Assembly (NCBI GenBank): GCA_965240325.2
Contig: OZ251233.1
Span: 62,001 to 126,000 of the forward strand
Reading direction: 5' to 3'
Length of the DNA stretch: 64,000 nt
Source of the DNA: Rebecca billardiae RCC1528
Lineage: Eukaryota > Haptophyta
Shown here: positions 1-8,251 of the stretch, one piece after another
Numbering within the stretch: the stretch's first letter is position 1
How the letters are laid out: each line of letters starts with the position of its first letter
The notes under the pieces: model-generated
The model's database searches: none
Seen by the model: the letters and a program-made list of their open reading frames with translations, nothing else
What the model was told of the DNA's origin: nothing
Program-made: the position numbers and the translations under genes

Positions 1-751
1 TCCCGTTCGGGTTGGCCTTGGTCATCCATCCACTTCCAGTCACTCATCAGTCAGACGTCGTCAGTCTACGGCTACCTTAGTTACAGTTTACTAAGAATAG
101 TATATATATATAGACGAATAAGAGACGCACACAGCTCAGGCAGGCGACTATTACTGTCATCACGTACGTCGTACTACTTGACGACTCCTGGCTGTGAGTC
201 TCATCATCACCATCATCAGGAGCATCATGAGCAGTCGTGAGTCGTCGACTCACAGCATCAGTCAGCAAGACATAGTGGGGTCAGAGCTCCGACCGTTACA
301 CTCCCGAGTGACACAATCTCCCGAAATCTCGAAATATGAAATATCTCCTCAGTTTATAAGTGTTTGAGTCCGTTTAAGTTCGTTTAGGCTTAATTCCAGG
401 GTGTAGAATCCGTCTGTGCCAATTTCAGACTGTCAGTGTCAAAATGTGATCTAGCAGGTGCGATTCTGGTGCAAATAGCGAGATCACCTTGGAGATCGTG
501 TATCCCCCCTACTAATGTTGCCGAGATCGCGTCGAGACCGAGATCGTATATCTCCAGCAGTATGCATATGTGACATTTTTATTTCATTCGCAAAACTTGT
601 CAGCGTGACCCCAGGTGCAGGTCATTTCAGGCCGGAATATTGATGCATGCATCCCGAAGTTTGAGAGCCTCATCTCAAGACGACAGAAAGTTGGATTTTG
701 GGCCACACACGCCACAGTGGGGCTCTGGCCCCTCTAAGCAAGACAGCATTA
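1..751. other. Intergenic, no gene seen
   Basis: This stretch is AT-richer than the genes, with short ATG/GTC-rich runs and several GAGATC-like motifs. ORFs here are short and have no recognisable domain. It lies downstream of the minus-strand Sel1/MYND gene, so its right edge probably contains that gene's 3' UTR. I see no RNA gene or element. Confidence 0.5.
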
Positions 752-2119
752 TTAGCCCTCAGCCTGATTGGCAGCAGCAGTCGTCACCGCCGCCGCGGCG
801 CGCCACTCTGTGCAGTGCGGCTTGTGCGTTTTCCACGCGCTCCGCAGGTGCTCGCGGCAGCAGAAGACCGCCACGAGGCACCGCTCGCACTTCTTCACGC
901 CACGGCCTGACTTGGCGCACACCATGCAGCACGCAGCGGCCACCTCGCGATCTCCGGCATAGGCGCCGAACACCTTGCTCGGATCCACCACGGAGCCGTC
1001 AAGCTCGTGCCCGCAGCGCAGCAGCCGCACTGCCTCCGCCACGTCGCGCTGCACGGCCCCGCCTGCAAGTAGCAGGCGCGCCAATGCCGAGTGGGCTTCT
1101 GGCTGACCGCCGTCGATGGCCAGCCGGTACCAGCGCACCACCTCGGCCATATCCTGCGGCACGCCCTTGCCTTGTTCGTAGCACTCGCCCAGGTTGATCT
1201 GCGCATCTGCATAGCCCTGCTCGGCTGCCAGCCGGTACAAGCGCACCGCCTCAGCCCAGTCCTGCGGCACGCCCTTGCCATGTTCGTAGCACACGCCCAG
1301 GTTGATCTGCGCAGATGCCTCGCCCTGCTCGGCCGCCTGCCGGTACCAGCGCACCGCCTCGGCCCAGTCCTGCGGCACGCCCTCTCCTTCCTGGTAGCAC
1401 CAGCCCAGGTTGCTCTGCGCAATGGCATCGCCCTGCTCGGCCGCCCGCCGGTACCAGCGCACCGCCTCGGCCATATCCTGCGGCACGCCCTCGCCTTGTT
1501 TGTAGCACGCGCCCAGGTTTTTCTGCGCACCTGCATTGCCCTGCTCGGCCGCCCGCCGGAACCAGCGCACCGCCTCGGCCATATCCTGCGGCACGCCCTT
1601 GCCTTGTTTGTAGCACGCGCCCAGGTTGTTCTGCGCACCTGCATTGCCCTGCTCGGCCGCCCGCCGGTACCAGCGCACCGCCTCGGCCATATCCTGCGGC
1701 ACGCCCTTGCCTTGTTTGTAGCACGCGCCCAGGTTGTTCTGCGCAGCTGCATTGCCCTGCTCGGCCGCCAGACGGCACCAGCGCACCGCCTCGGCCATAT
1801 CCTGCGGCACGCCCTTGCCTTGTTCGTAGCACACGCCCAGGTTGCTCTGCGCACCTGCATCGCCCTGCTCGGCCGCCAGCCGGAACCATCGCACCGCCTC
1901 GGCCCAATTCGGCGTGGCCGCGTAGATCTGGCCCAAACGTTGCTGCGCTTGCGCAAACCCACGATTCGCAGCGAGGACGTAGAGGCGAACCGCCTCGTCG
2001 GGGTCCAGGGGCACACCCTCGCCCGATTCGGTGCGCCTCGCCAGCAGGAAGGTCGCACGTGCGTCGCCCCGCCCCGCCGCGCGCCGGAGCTTGCGGACCC
2101 CGGCATCGTCACCCGCCAT
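752..2119 (-). CDS. Sel1-repeat protein with C-terminal MYND zinc finger
   Basis: A 455-residue protein. Residues about 19-375 form roughly ten Sel1-like repeats (SLRs), each about 36 residues with the pattern 'AQxNLGxCYxxGxGVPQD' followed by 'AEAVRWxRxAAEQG'. SLRs build alpha-solenoid scaffolds for protein-protein contacts. Residues about 396-436 form a MYND finger: CMVC, CERC, then FC, H and a final H-x3-C. The sixth zinc ligand, usually Cys, is His here. MYND domains bind proline-rich peptides and occur in scaffold and chromatin-linked proteins, and SLR-MYND proteins are common in algae. The ATG at 2119 opens the ORF and gives a complete first repeat. The central repeats are nearly identical at DNA level, so copy number is probably unstable. 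No signal peptide or membrane segment is visible; a cytosolic or nuclear adaptor role is inference. Confidence 0.85.
   Translation of the reverse strand: MAGDDAGVRKLRRAAGRGDARATFLLARRTESGEGVPLDPDEAVRLYVLAANRGFAQAQQRLGQIYAATPNWAEAVRWFRLAAEQGDAGAQSNLGVCYEQGKGVPQDMAEAVRWCRLAAEQGNAAAQNNLGACYKQGKGVPQDMAEAVRWYRRAAEQGNAGAQNNLGACYKQGKGVPQDMAEAVRWFRRAAEQGNAGAQKNLGACYKQGEGVPQDMAEAVRWYRRAAEQGDAIAQSNLGWCYQEGEGVPQDWAEAVRWYRQAAEQGEASAQINLGVCYEHGKGVPQDWAEAVRLYRLAAEQGYADAQINLGECYEQGKGVPQDMAEVVRWYRLAIDGGQPEAHSALARLLLAGGAVQRDVAEAVRLLRCGHELDGSVVDPSKVFGAYAGDREVAAACCMVCAKSGRGVKKCERCLVAVFCCREHLRSAWKTHKPHCTEWRAAAAVTTAAANQAEG
1106..1861 (-). repeat. 108-bp tandem repeat array (Sel1 units 3-9)
   Basis: Seven consecutive 108-bp units encode 36-residue Sel1 repeats. 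Units 4, 5 and 6 differ at only a few bases. This similarity implies recent unit duplication or gene conversion and predicts length variation between alleles. Confidence 0.85.
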
Positions 2120-2169
2120 CGTGTTGGTGGCAGTGCACCCACGTGCGATTGATGTGTCTAATTATGGGG

Positions 2170-2290
2170 GGCTCAACTGCCAGGGGTGGTTTTGGGGGTA
2201 CGTGCACGGCCCTTGGTACGTGGTTTTGGCAGTTGAGCTCAACTGCCATTGATTGAGATCTGGCCCAAACGTTGCTGCCTCGCCTCGTCC
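2170..2290. repeat. Hairpin plus duplicated Sel1-gene fragment
   Basis: An inverted repeat (arms 'GCTCAACTGCCA' near 2172 and its complement near 2230) encloses a G/T-rich loop. It is followed by a second direct copy of the arm. Immediately downstream, 23 bases at about 2261-2283 are identical to bases about 1925-1947 inside Sel1 unit 2. In the minus frame both encode 'QQRLGQI'. This looks like a small rearranged fragment of the adjacent gene beside a hairpin insertion. Confidence 0.5.
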
Positions 2291-2626
2291 CGCCGAGCGC
2301 GGGACGAAACAAGGCGAAGGCGGCGAGAAGCGCGACGTTTCGTGAGTCCCGCGCACAAGGCCGAACGCCAGCGTTTCAAGCCGCAAGATCGCGTGCGCGG
2401 ACTCAGGAAGGGCAGTCTCCGAGGCAAGGCGCGGTTGCGCTGGCGTGACGGTGGGCGGTAGCCGTCCCAGATTGTGTCAACCGTCCGAGCCGCTGCACAC
2501 GCTTTTCCTCCGCGCGCGCGTCTCTGAGCTCGATTCCCATGCCTCAGCCAGTGCACGCAGAGAGCCGCATCGGTTGGGAGCTCAGGCAGGCGAGCAGGCG
2601 GCAGTAGTGATGCTGTCATTATTTCA

Positions 2627-2741
2627 GATGGCCCGCGGTGCAGGGCGGAGCGCGTAGCGTGGAGCCCCGCGGCCGCCGCCGGGGCTCTCACTACGTAGTG
2701 AGTATAGTGACTACGTTGTCAAAAACTCAAAAAGATCTTAT
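2627..2741 (+). repeat. Dispersed repeat R1, truncated copy
   Basis: The segment begins GATGGCCCGCGGTGCAGGGC and ends in an AAAAAGATCTT motif. The same start and end occur at 59076 and 59647, so this is a dispersed repeat family. This copy stops abruptly at an inverted-repeat element end (2745). Confidence 0.75.
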
Positions 2742-2906
2742 ATCGCCTGCCCGTTGCATACCACGTCGTTAATATATTAACGGCGTGGCCTATGCAACGG
2801 GCAGGCGTCAGAGTCAGCAAGCTGTAGCAGCAGATCGAGCAGCAGAGACAAACACCAGGATCAGCGCTCCTCGCCGTCGTCCCCCCCCCCCCCCCGTAGT
2901 CGCCCA

Positions 2907-3131
2907 TCACTCCATCGCCGAGCGGAAGCTCGACGCACCGTCTGGCGTCGACGCGCGCGCGCCACCGCGGTGGTCGCGGTGCCACGCGTCGTCAGCCGTC
3001 GTCTCGAAGTAGTCGTCGTACGCAGCGCCCCCGCGGGCGCGTGCCCCCGGCCGCACGTGCGCCATGCGCGCGCGGGCGATGAGCATCTTGGCCTGGCCAC
3101 GCAGGCAGCGCATGCCCAGCTCGCGCCGCAT
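2907..3131 (-). pseudogene. Captured coding fragment inside the TTAA element
   Basis: A 74-residue minus-strand frame contains protein-like sequence including 'AAYDDYFETTADDAWHRDHR'. This is unlike the arginine/alanine noise of the surrounding frames. It lies mostly between the two TIR arms and has no promoter or complete start context. It could be a gene fragment captured by the element, or a remnant of the element's own gene. I recognise no family. Confidence 0.35.
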
Positions 3132-3183
3132 GGTGCCGAGCAGCGCGCGCTCATATATATATTATTTTGTCTACTACTATATC

Positions 3184-3188
3184 TTTTG

Positions 3189-3227
<39 letters not shown>

Positions 3228-3236
3228 ATATATATG
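3184..3236. repeat. TA dinucleotide microsatellite
   Basis: A run of alternating T and A of about 50 bases lies inside the TTAA element. A second, shorter run follows the right end at about 3372-3408. Confidence 0.9.
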
Positions 3237-3760
3237 CTGGAGCGATGGGCGACTACGAGGGGGGGGGGGACGACGGCGAGGAGCGCTGATCCTGGTGTTT
3301 GTCTCTGCTGCTCGATCTGCCGCTACAGCTAGTGCTGACTGGCTGACGCCTGCCCGTTGCATACCACGTCGTTAATATATATATATATATATATTATATA
3401 TTATATATGTCGACCGGCGAGAACCGTAGTATATTTCACTGCTAGTAGCTAGTAATTCGATCTTTTTTATTCAGTCGGCGCGTGGCGCACAGGCCACAGC
3501 GCTAAATGCTGCGCTTGCGACTGTTTCGGCATCACCGTCCGGGCGTCGCCGTCGGCGCGACGCTGCAGCCTCGCTCAAGCTCCGCGCGGCACGCGCAGAC
3601 TCGAGTCCCCCTCCCCCTCGTCCGCTTGCACCAGCGCACGCCGTGATTGCAGTGCGCGGCCAGCCGCCCGCCGGTGAGCGGCGCGGTGGGTCGTCAGGGC
3701 TCCGCGCGCCAGCCCTCCTCATCAGGGCCACAGCCGGATCACTCAGGTGACTCAGGTGAC

Positions 3761-5739
3761 TCAGGTCTGCTCCTCGGGCCTCGGCCCGAGCTGGTCCGAG
3801 TAGAAGTTGTGCCCGCCGAGCTCGAGCAGCATCTTGTCCGGCGTGTCGTTCCAGGTCTCGCCGAACGCCGCGCGGTTCACCCGCCCGGCGCGCGCGCGGC
3901 CCGCCTCCGCCGCCGAGCGCGCGCGCGTCTGCGCGTCGTCGGCCGCGCCGCCGCCCAGCCCCCAGACCTCGACCGCGCCCACCGCGGCACCGTCGAGCGT
4001 GAGCGGCGGCACGCCGGCCGCGCCCCGCCGCAGCAGGTCGTCCTGCGGGGGGCAAGGGGCGGCGGGGGCGCGGCGGGGGCACGCCGCGGTGAGCACCGCG
4101 CCACCGCACGCAGTGCGCGGTGCCGTGCCGTGCGCTGCCGTGCGCCGCTCACCTCGTACGTGCCGTCCGAGTGGGCCAGGTGCGCGCGCGTCATGTCCGC
4201 ACGCAGCGCGCAGCGGTACTGGGACGCGGCCGCGCCGTACCCGCCGCCCCACGCGAGCATCTCCTCCTCGGCCGCCGCGCCCCCGCCCCCGTGCCGCCCG
4301 CTGCCGCCGCCGCCCAGGATGGCGTGCACGGGCTGGCTGAAGAGCGCGCAGCGGTGCGCGCCCCCGCCCTTGGGCGCGTGCGCGTGGAAGCCGGGGCGCA
4401 GCGAGAGCAGCCGACACGCCTCGCCGCCGAACGGCGCGGCCTTGCCCGCGGCCTTCCACGGCTCGTCCACGTACGCCGCCCACGCCACCTGCGCGCCGCC
4501 CTCCGCGCCCTCTGCGTGCTTGCAGACGCACGCCAGCAGCGTGGGCCCCTTGTACCCCAGCACGTGCTTGGAGAAGCGGTTGGCGCCCAGCCCGTGCTGC
4601 GCGGACGCGTACAGCAGCCGCCACGAGGGGCACAGGCGCTGCTGCCGCTGCTGCTCGTCGAGCGGGGCGCTGGGCACGCCGAGCGAGACGGCCCACACCA
4701 GCGCCCAGCTGAGCAGCGCGCTCGGGCACACGGCGCCGCCCTCCGCCTCCGCGCCCTCCGCCGCGCCGCCGCCGCCGTGCGCAGAGCGCGGCACCTCGAG
4801 CGGCGCGCACACCAGCTCGGGCGTGCTCAGCGCGGCGCGCAGCGCGGCGACGCGCGGCAGCACGGGCGGCGCGCCGCCCCCCGCCGCGAGCACGCCCACC
4901 CCCTCGAGCAGCGCCAGCTCGAGCACCTCGCCCAGCCGCGGCACGCACGCCCCCGCCCAGCGCACCCACGCCGCGCGCGAGAGCGGCCCGCCCAGCAGCG
5001 CGTCCCGCAGCAGCGGGGCAAAGCCGGACGCGCCCGGCACGCGGCGCGCGTCGGCGCACAGGCGCATCGCGCACGCGAGCAGCGCCGTGAGCGCGCGCTC
5101 GTCCAGCGCGCCCGGCGGCTCGAGCTCGGCCGCCGCGTGCTGCGCCCCGCCCCCGCCCCCGCCCTCGCCCTCGCCCCCGCCCCCGCCCTGCGGCTGCGGC
5201 TGCGGGCCGTCGCCCAGCCGCGCGTCGAGGGCGAGCACGGCGTCGGACGGCCGGACGTGCGCGTCGCAGAAGAGGTCGAACCACGCGCGCAGACGCCGCG
5301 CGTTCGCCGCGCGCTCCGAGTGCGCGAGCGGCGGCGGCTTCGCCATCAGCGCCAGCCCGTCCACCCAGCCCGCCCACGCGATGCCCGACCCCTCGCCCTC
5401 CGCATCGGCCGGCGCGGCGGCGCCGGCGAGCGCGACGAAGAGGCGCTCGATGGCGGGCGTGGGGAGCAGGGCGTCGAACCCCGCGCGCAGCTGCGCGCGG
5501 CTCAGCCCCGCCGCGCCGCCGCGCGCGTGCGCCGCCCGGAGCGCGCGCAGCTCGTCCGCGTCAAACCGGCCGGCGTGCGTCGGGCCGGCGGACGCGTCGC
5601 CGCGCTCGTTGGCCTCCAGGTCGTCCCGCGCGGGCGGGCTGTCGGAGAACATGCCGCCCATCACCTTCCAGAACGCGCCCATCAGCCCGCGCCGCTCGTC
5701 CGCCGAGAAGAGCGCGCCCATCGTCGTGCAGCAGCCCAT
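3761..5739 (-). CDS. TLDc-domain protein, MEAK7/TLDC1-like
   Basis: Two exons, 5739-4153 and 4042-3761, encode 622 residues. The intron (4152-4043, 110 bp) runs from GTGAGC to GCAG in phase 0 and joins 'DGTYE' to 'DDLLRRG'. The C-terminal third is a TLDc domain. Visible blocks are 'CPSWRLLYASAQHGLGANRF', 'GPTLLACV', 'WAAYVDEPWK', 'RCALFSQPVHAILGG' and the terminal 'AVEVWGLG' with 'ELGGHNFYSDQLG'. The N-terminal half contains an EF-hand-like helical region. The start at 5739 gives 'MGCCTTMGALF', a plausible N-myristoylation/palmitoylation site; animal MEAK7 also begins with a myristoylated Met-Gly and acts at lysosomes in mTOR signalling. In-frame ATGs at 5976 and 5826 are alternatives. The gene is divergent from SelW. 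The domain call is firm; orthology to MEAK7 is inference. Confidence 0.85.
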
Positions 5740-5956
5740 GCACCGACGCGCGGCGGTGGCTCTTCGGCTCGTCGCCGCCAATTTGGATTCAAGCAGGAGC
5801 GTTTGAGCTCGTCGAGCCGCCATCGTGCCGGCGAATCTTCTGGCGAGCGGCGGTGGCACCGGTTGCTCAGCAGTCCTGGCGCCTGCCCAGCGCATCCTGC
5901 CGACTGGAGAAGTGGCTGTGCACCGCCCGCCCTCCACGCGCGCGCCCTCCGCAGCC
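5740..5956. promoter_or_regulatory. Divergent intergenic region, TLDc gene / SelW
   Basis: A 217-bp gap separates two divergent start codons and must hold both 5' UTRs and promoters. No TATA box is evident. If the upstream ATG of the TLDc gene (5976) were used, the two coding regions would overlap, which favours the start at 5739. Confidence 0.5.
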
Positions 5957-6250
5957 ATGACTACGCACGTGAGCATCCAGTACTGCGGCGCATGAGGGTA
6001 CGACCGGTACTACCACGCCCTCCACGGCGAGATCGTGATGGCCTTCGGCAACGCCGTGCAGGTCACGGGCGTGCGCGACAGGGCCGCGACCGGCAACTTT
6101 GAGGTGACGCTCGCGACCGACGCGGGCGAGGAGCTGCTGCACTCGAAGAAGACGCGCGGGCAGGGCAAGTGCCAGAGCGCGGAGGAGAAGCAGGCCGTGA
6201 TCGACGCCATCGCCGCGCGCCTCGCCGCCGCGAAGGGTGACGACGAGTAG
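5957..6250 (+). CDS. SELENOW: Selenoprotein W (UGA at 5993-5995 read as selenocysteine)
   Basis: Reading from ATG 5957, the protein starts 'MTTHVSIQYCGA', meets an in-frame TGA at 5993-5995, then continues 'GYDRYYHALHGEIVMAF' and on to TAG at 6248. It has 97 residues including selenocysteine at position 13. The motif C-G-A-U-G-Y is the redox CxxU motif of SelW, and position 13 matches the mammalian protein. Later blocks 'VTGVRDRAATGNFEVTL' and 'LLHSKKTRGQGK' match the SelW thioredoxin-like fold. SelW is a small cytosolic thiol oxidoreductase linked to glutathione and 14-3-3 proteins. A standard gene caller would stop at the UGA or start after it and report only a 70-71 residue fragment. The SECIS element downstream (6295-6362) supports recoding. 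Confidence 0.95.
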
Positions 6251-6294
6251 GCCGCTAAGGCCGGCACCGCGGCCGGTGGCGCTCGCGGCCGGGG

Positions 6295-6362
6295 GCGCTG
6301 CCGTGACGGGCCTGCCGCCAAGCACGCCGCGCGTGCCCGGCACGGCCCCGACAGCTCAGCGC
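6295..6362 (+). promoter_or_regulatory. SECIS element in the SelW 3' UTR
   Basis: Lies 45 bases after the stop. Helix 1 pairs GCGCTG (6295-6300) with CAGCGC (6357-6362). The quartet has TGA (6304-6306) on the 5' arm and GA (6350-6351) on the 3' arm. Helix 2 pairs GGGCC-TGCCG with CGGCA-C-GGCCC. The apical region starts CCAA, giving the conserved unpaired AA 13 bases after the TGA core, and has a further GCACG/CGTGC mini-stem as in form II SECIS. Paired with the UGA-containing ORF, this is strong evidence. Confidence 0.9.
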
Positions 6363-6874
6363 AGCACCAGCGCGCCCCAGCCGCTTCGCGAGCACGGCAG
6401 ACACCGCCCCACGGCTCGGCCCGGCGGCGCAAGGCCATTCGGCAGCCATCAGCAGCGGCCCGACCTGACTCTCGGACCTCAGACCGTAGCTCTGAGTGGA
6501 GTGAGTGGAGTCAGCGTGGTAGTGCTCCGGCGCGTGTGACTCCGAAGTCCGATTCCAACGGCCGCTCCTAATAAGCATTCGGCTACTGTTGGCGGCGGAC
6601 CGATAAGAATCTATAACGCGTGGCGCAGTGATGACGACCGGACAACGCGCGCGCTAGAGTCGTGTATATACGGCAGCATGTATCTAGCAGCAGCAGACCC
6701 AGCCACGCGGTGGCGACAGAGCTGCCCGGGCGCCATATCGTCGTCGTCATCATCAGCACAATAATCAGCAGCAGCAGCATGATGCGCATCGTCAGCGCCG
6801 ACGACGACGCCCCTGCTGACCAAGCACCGCCCCGCGAGACGGCACCACGCGGCGCCCGCGCCCAGCGGAACACG
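6363..6874. other. Convergent intergenic region
   Basis: The 3' ends of SelW (plus) and the phospholipase-like gene (minus) face each other here. The sequence falls in GC after 6600 and contains CATCATCAGCA-type runs. No supported gene is seen. Confidence 0.5.
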
Positions 6875-8145
6875 TCAGCGGAACACGAGGTCCTTGGCGT
6901 TGCGCACGCGCCGCTTGAACGCGTCGAAGCGCTTCTTGGCGCTGACGAGCGCGGCCGGGGCGGCGCTGTACGCCGGCAGCGAGAGCAGCTGCGCGCCCGG
7001 AGCCGGCGCGAGCATGTTCTGCACGAGGCCGTACGCGAGCTCGGGCACGAGCCGCGCGTTCGGGTGGAAGCACGAGAGCGCGTCGGTCAGCCGCCAGTCG
7101 AAGCTGAAGCCGAGCAGCAGCGGGCGGAAGCGCACGACAAACGACGCGCCGTCATCAAACTCGGCGGCGAGCTCGCGCATCGCGCCGTTGAGCGCGCGCG
7201 CGTACGCGTCCGCGCTGGCGTCGATCGGGTTGAAGACGGTCTTCTCCTTGAGGAAGTGCGTCGTCTTCCACACCGTCACGCCCATCCGGCACCACAGGTT
7301 GCGCTGCATCATCGTCTCGAGCGAGGAGGCCGCCTCCATCACGCCCATCAGGTTGACGTACGTGTACGGCAGCTGCGCGCGCAGCGCGAGCAGCACGGCG
7401 CGCAGGCCCGCCTTCACGCGGCCGCTGTCGCGCGGCTCCCACCACTGGTCGCCCAGCGCGGGCAGGACGGTGAGCACCTTCCACCGCTGCAGCAGCTGCG
7501 GGTACTCCGCGCGCACCCAGCCGCCCAGCTCGTGCGCCTGCCGCAGCAGCGAGAGGTCGTTGGTCGAGTTGAGCACGGTCGCGCCGTCTGACGCCGCGTT
7601 CAGCCCGCACACCGACCTGCGGGGGCGGGGAGCGCGCGGGGCGGGCGGAGAGGGCGGTTTCAAGGGGGTGGCACGGCCGGCGCGCCGCGCACGGGGCGCG
7701 CGCACCTGAGGTGCTCGCACGGGTGGTGCTCTGAGAACGGGTGCTTGCCGCTCGAGAGGCCGCGCAGCCGCGGAGAGAGGCGGCGCAGCAGCGTGCCGAG
7801 CGTCTCGACGCGCACGCCCGGCTCGAGCACGCCGTCGCCGCAGCCCCACGAGGCGCCGCGGTAGTCCACCGACGGCTGCACGCTGCGGAACTCGCGGAAG
7901 CCCACGTTGAGCCCCGTCTGCCACGAGTCGCCCATGCAGAGCAGCGCGCCCACGTCGGACGCGTTCAGCCCGCGGAAGGACGGGTGCCACGCCGCGCCGC
8001 CGCGCGCGCCGGCGAGCGCGGCGGGCGGCGCGGAGGTGGGGTCCCAGATCAGCTCCGCCGCGGGCTGCTGCGCCGCCGCGAGGCCGACGCACCACGCCGC
8101 GGCCGCCGCGCGACACGAGAGCGCCCGGCGGCGCGCGGGCGCCAT
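6875..8145 (-). CDS. Secreted phospholipase-B-like SGNH/GDSL protein
   Basis: Two exons, 8145-7706 and 7616-6875, encode 393 residues. The intron (7705-7617, 89 bp) is GTGCGC to GCAG. A signal peptide is visible at residues 1 to about 25 (ends 'GLAAAQQ'). Blocks align with the animal phospholipase B1 repeat: 'LLCMGDSWQTGLN' (nucleophile block), 'RGASWGCGDGVLE', 'LSPRLRGLS', then 'CGLNAASDGATV', 'LPYTYVNLMGVMEAAS' and a final 'CFHPNARLVPELAYGLVQ'. Ser of the GDS block and His of the CFH block are present. However, the family's GGND block reads 'LPALGDQW' and the DCFH aspartate is Ser ('LSCFHP'). It may therefore be a divergent or inactive lipase-fold protein. Expected location is the secretory pathway or outside the cell. 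It is divergent from the BRCT gene, 106 bp away. Confidence 0.8.
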
Positions 8146-8251
8146 CGCTCAGTAAAAAGGCGTGCCGGGCCCGGGTGGCGGGTGCCGTCCCGGGTCGGGC
8201 TTTGCACCAGAACTCGGAACTCAAGAAGGGCGGCAAAACGCACGAATCACG
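8146..8251. promoter_or_regulatory. Compact divergent promoter region
   Basis: Only 106 bp separate the start codons of the phospholipase-like gene (minus) and the BRCT protein (plus). An A-rich patch (CAAGAAGG, CAAAACG) precedes the plus-strand ATG. Shared or bidirectional regulation is likely by spacing alone. Confidence 0.45.

Larger units (their letters stand above)
2745..3371. mobile_element. TTAA-flanked inverted-repeat element plus orphan end
   Basis: The element proper spans 2781-3371 (591 bp). Its terminal inverted repeats (TIRs) are about 130 bp: 2781 to about 2914, and about 3238 to 3371, with outer ends resembling CGACGTGGTATGCAACGGGC. A lone copy of the same end (2745-2768) sits head-to-head on the left. 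Every one of these ends abuts TTAA, as does a fourth at 63180. TTAA target choice is known for piggyBac-type transposons, but no transposase is present, so class assignment is inference. The interior holds a coding fragment and a long TA microsatellite (about 3184-3236). Confidence 0.7.

Noticed and set aside
2239-2691. 150-residue minus-strand ORF upstream of the Sel1 gene
   Set aside because: Its only meaningful part is a stray Sel1 fragment at the end; the rest crosses repeat R1 and has noise composition.
5993-5995. TGA as an ordinary stop, making the SelW gene a pseudogene
   Set aside because: The CxxU context, exact position and downstream SECIS argue for selenocysteine recoding.
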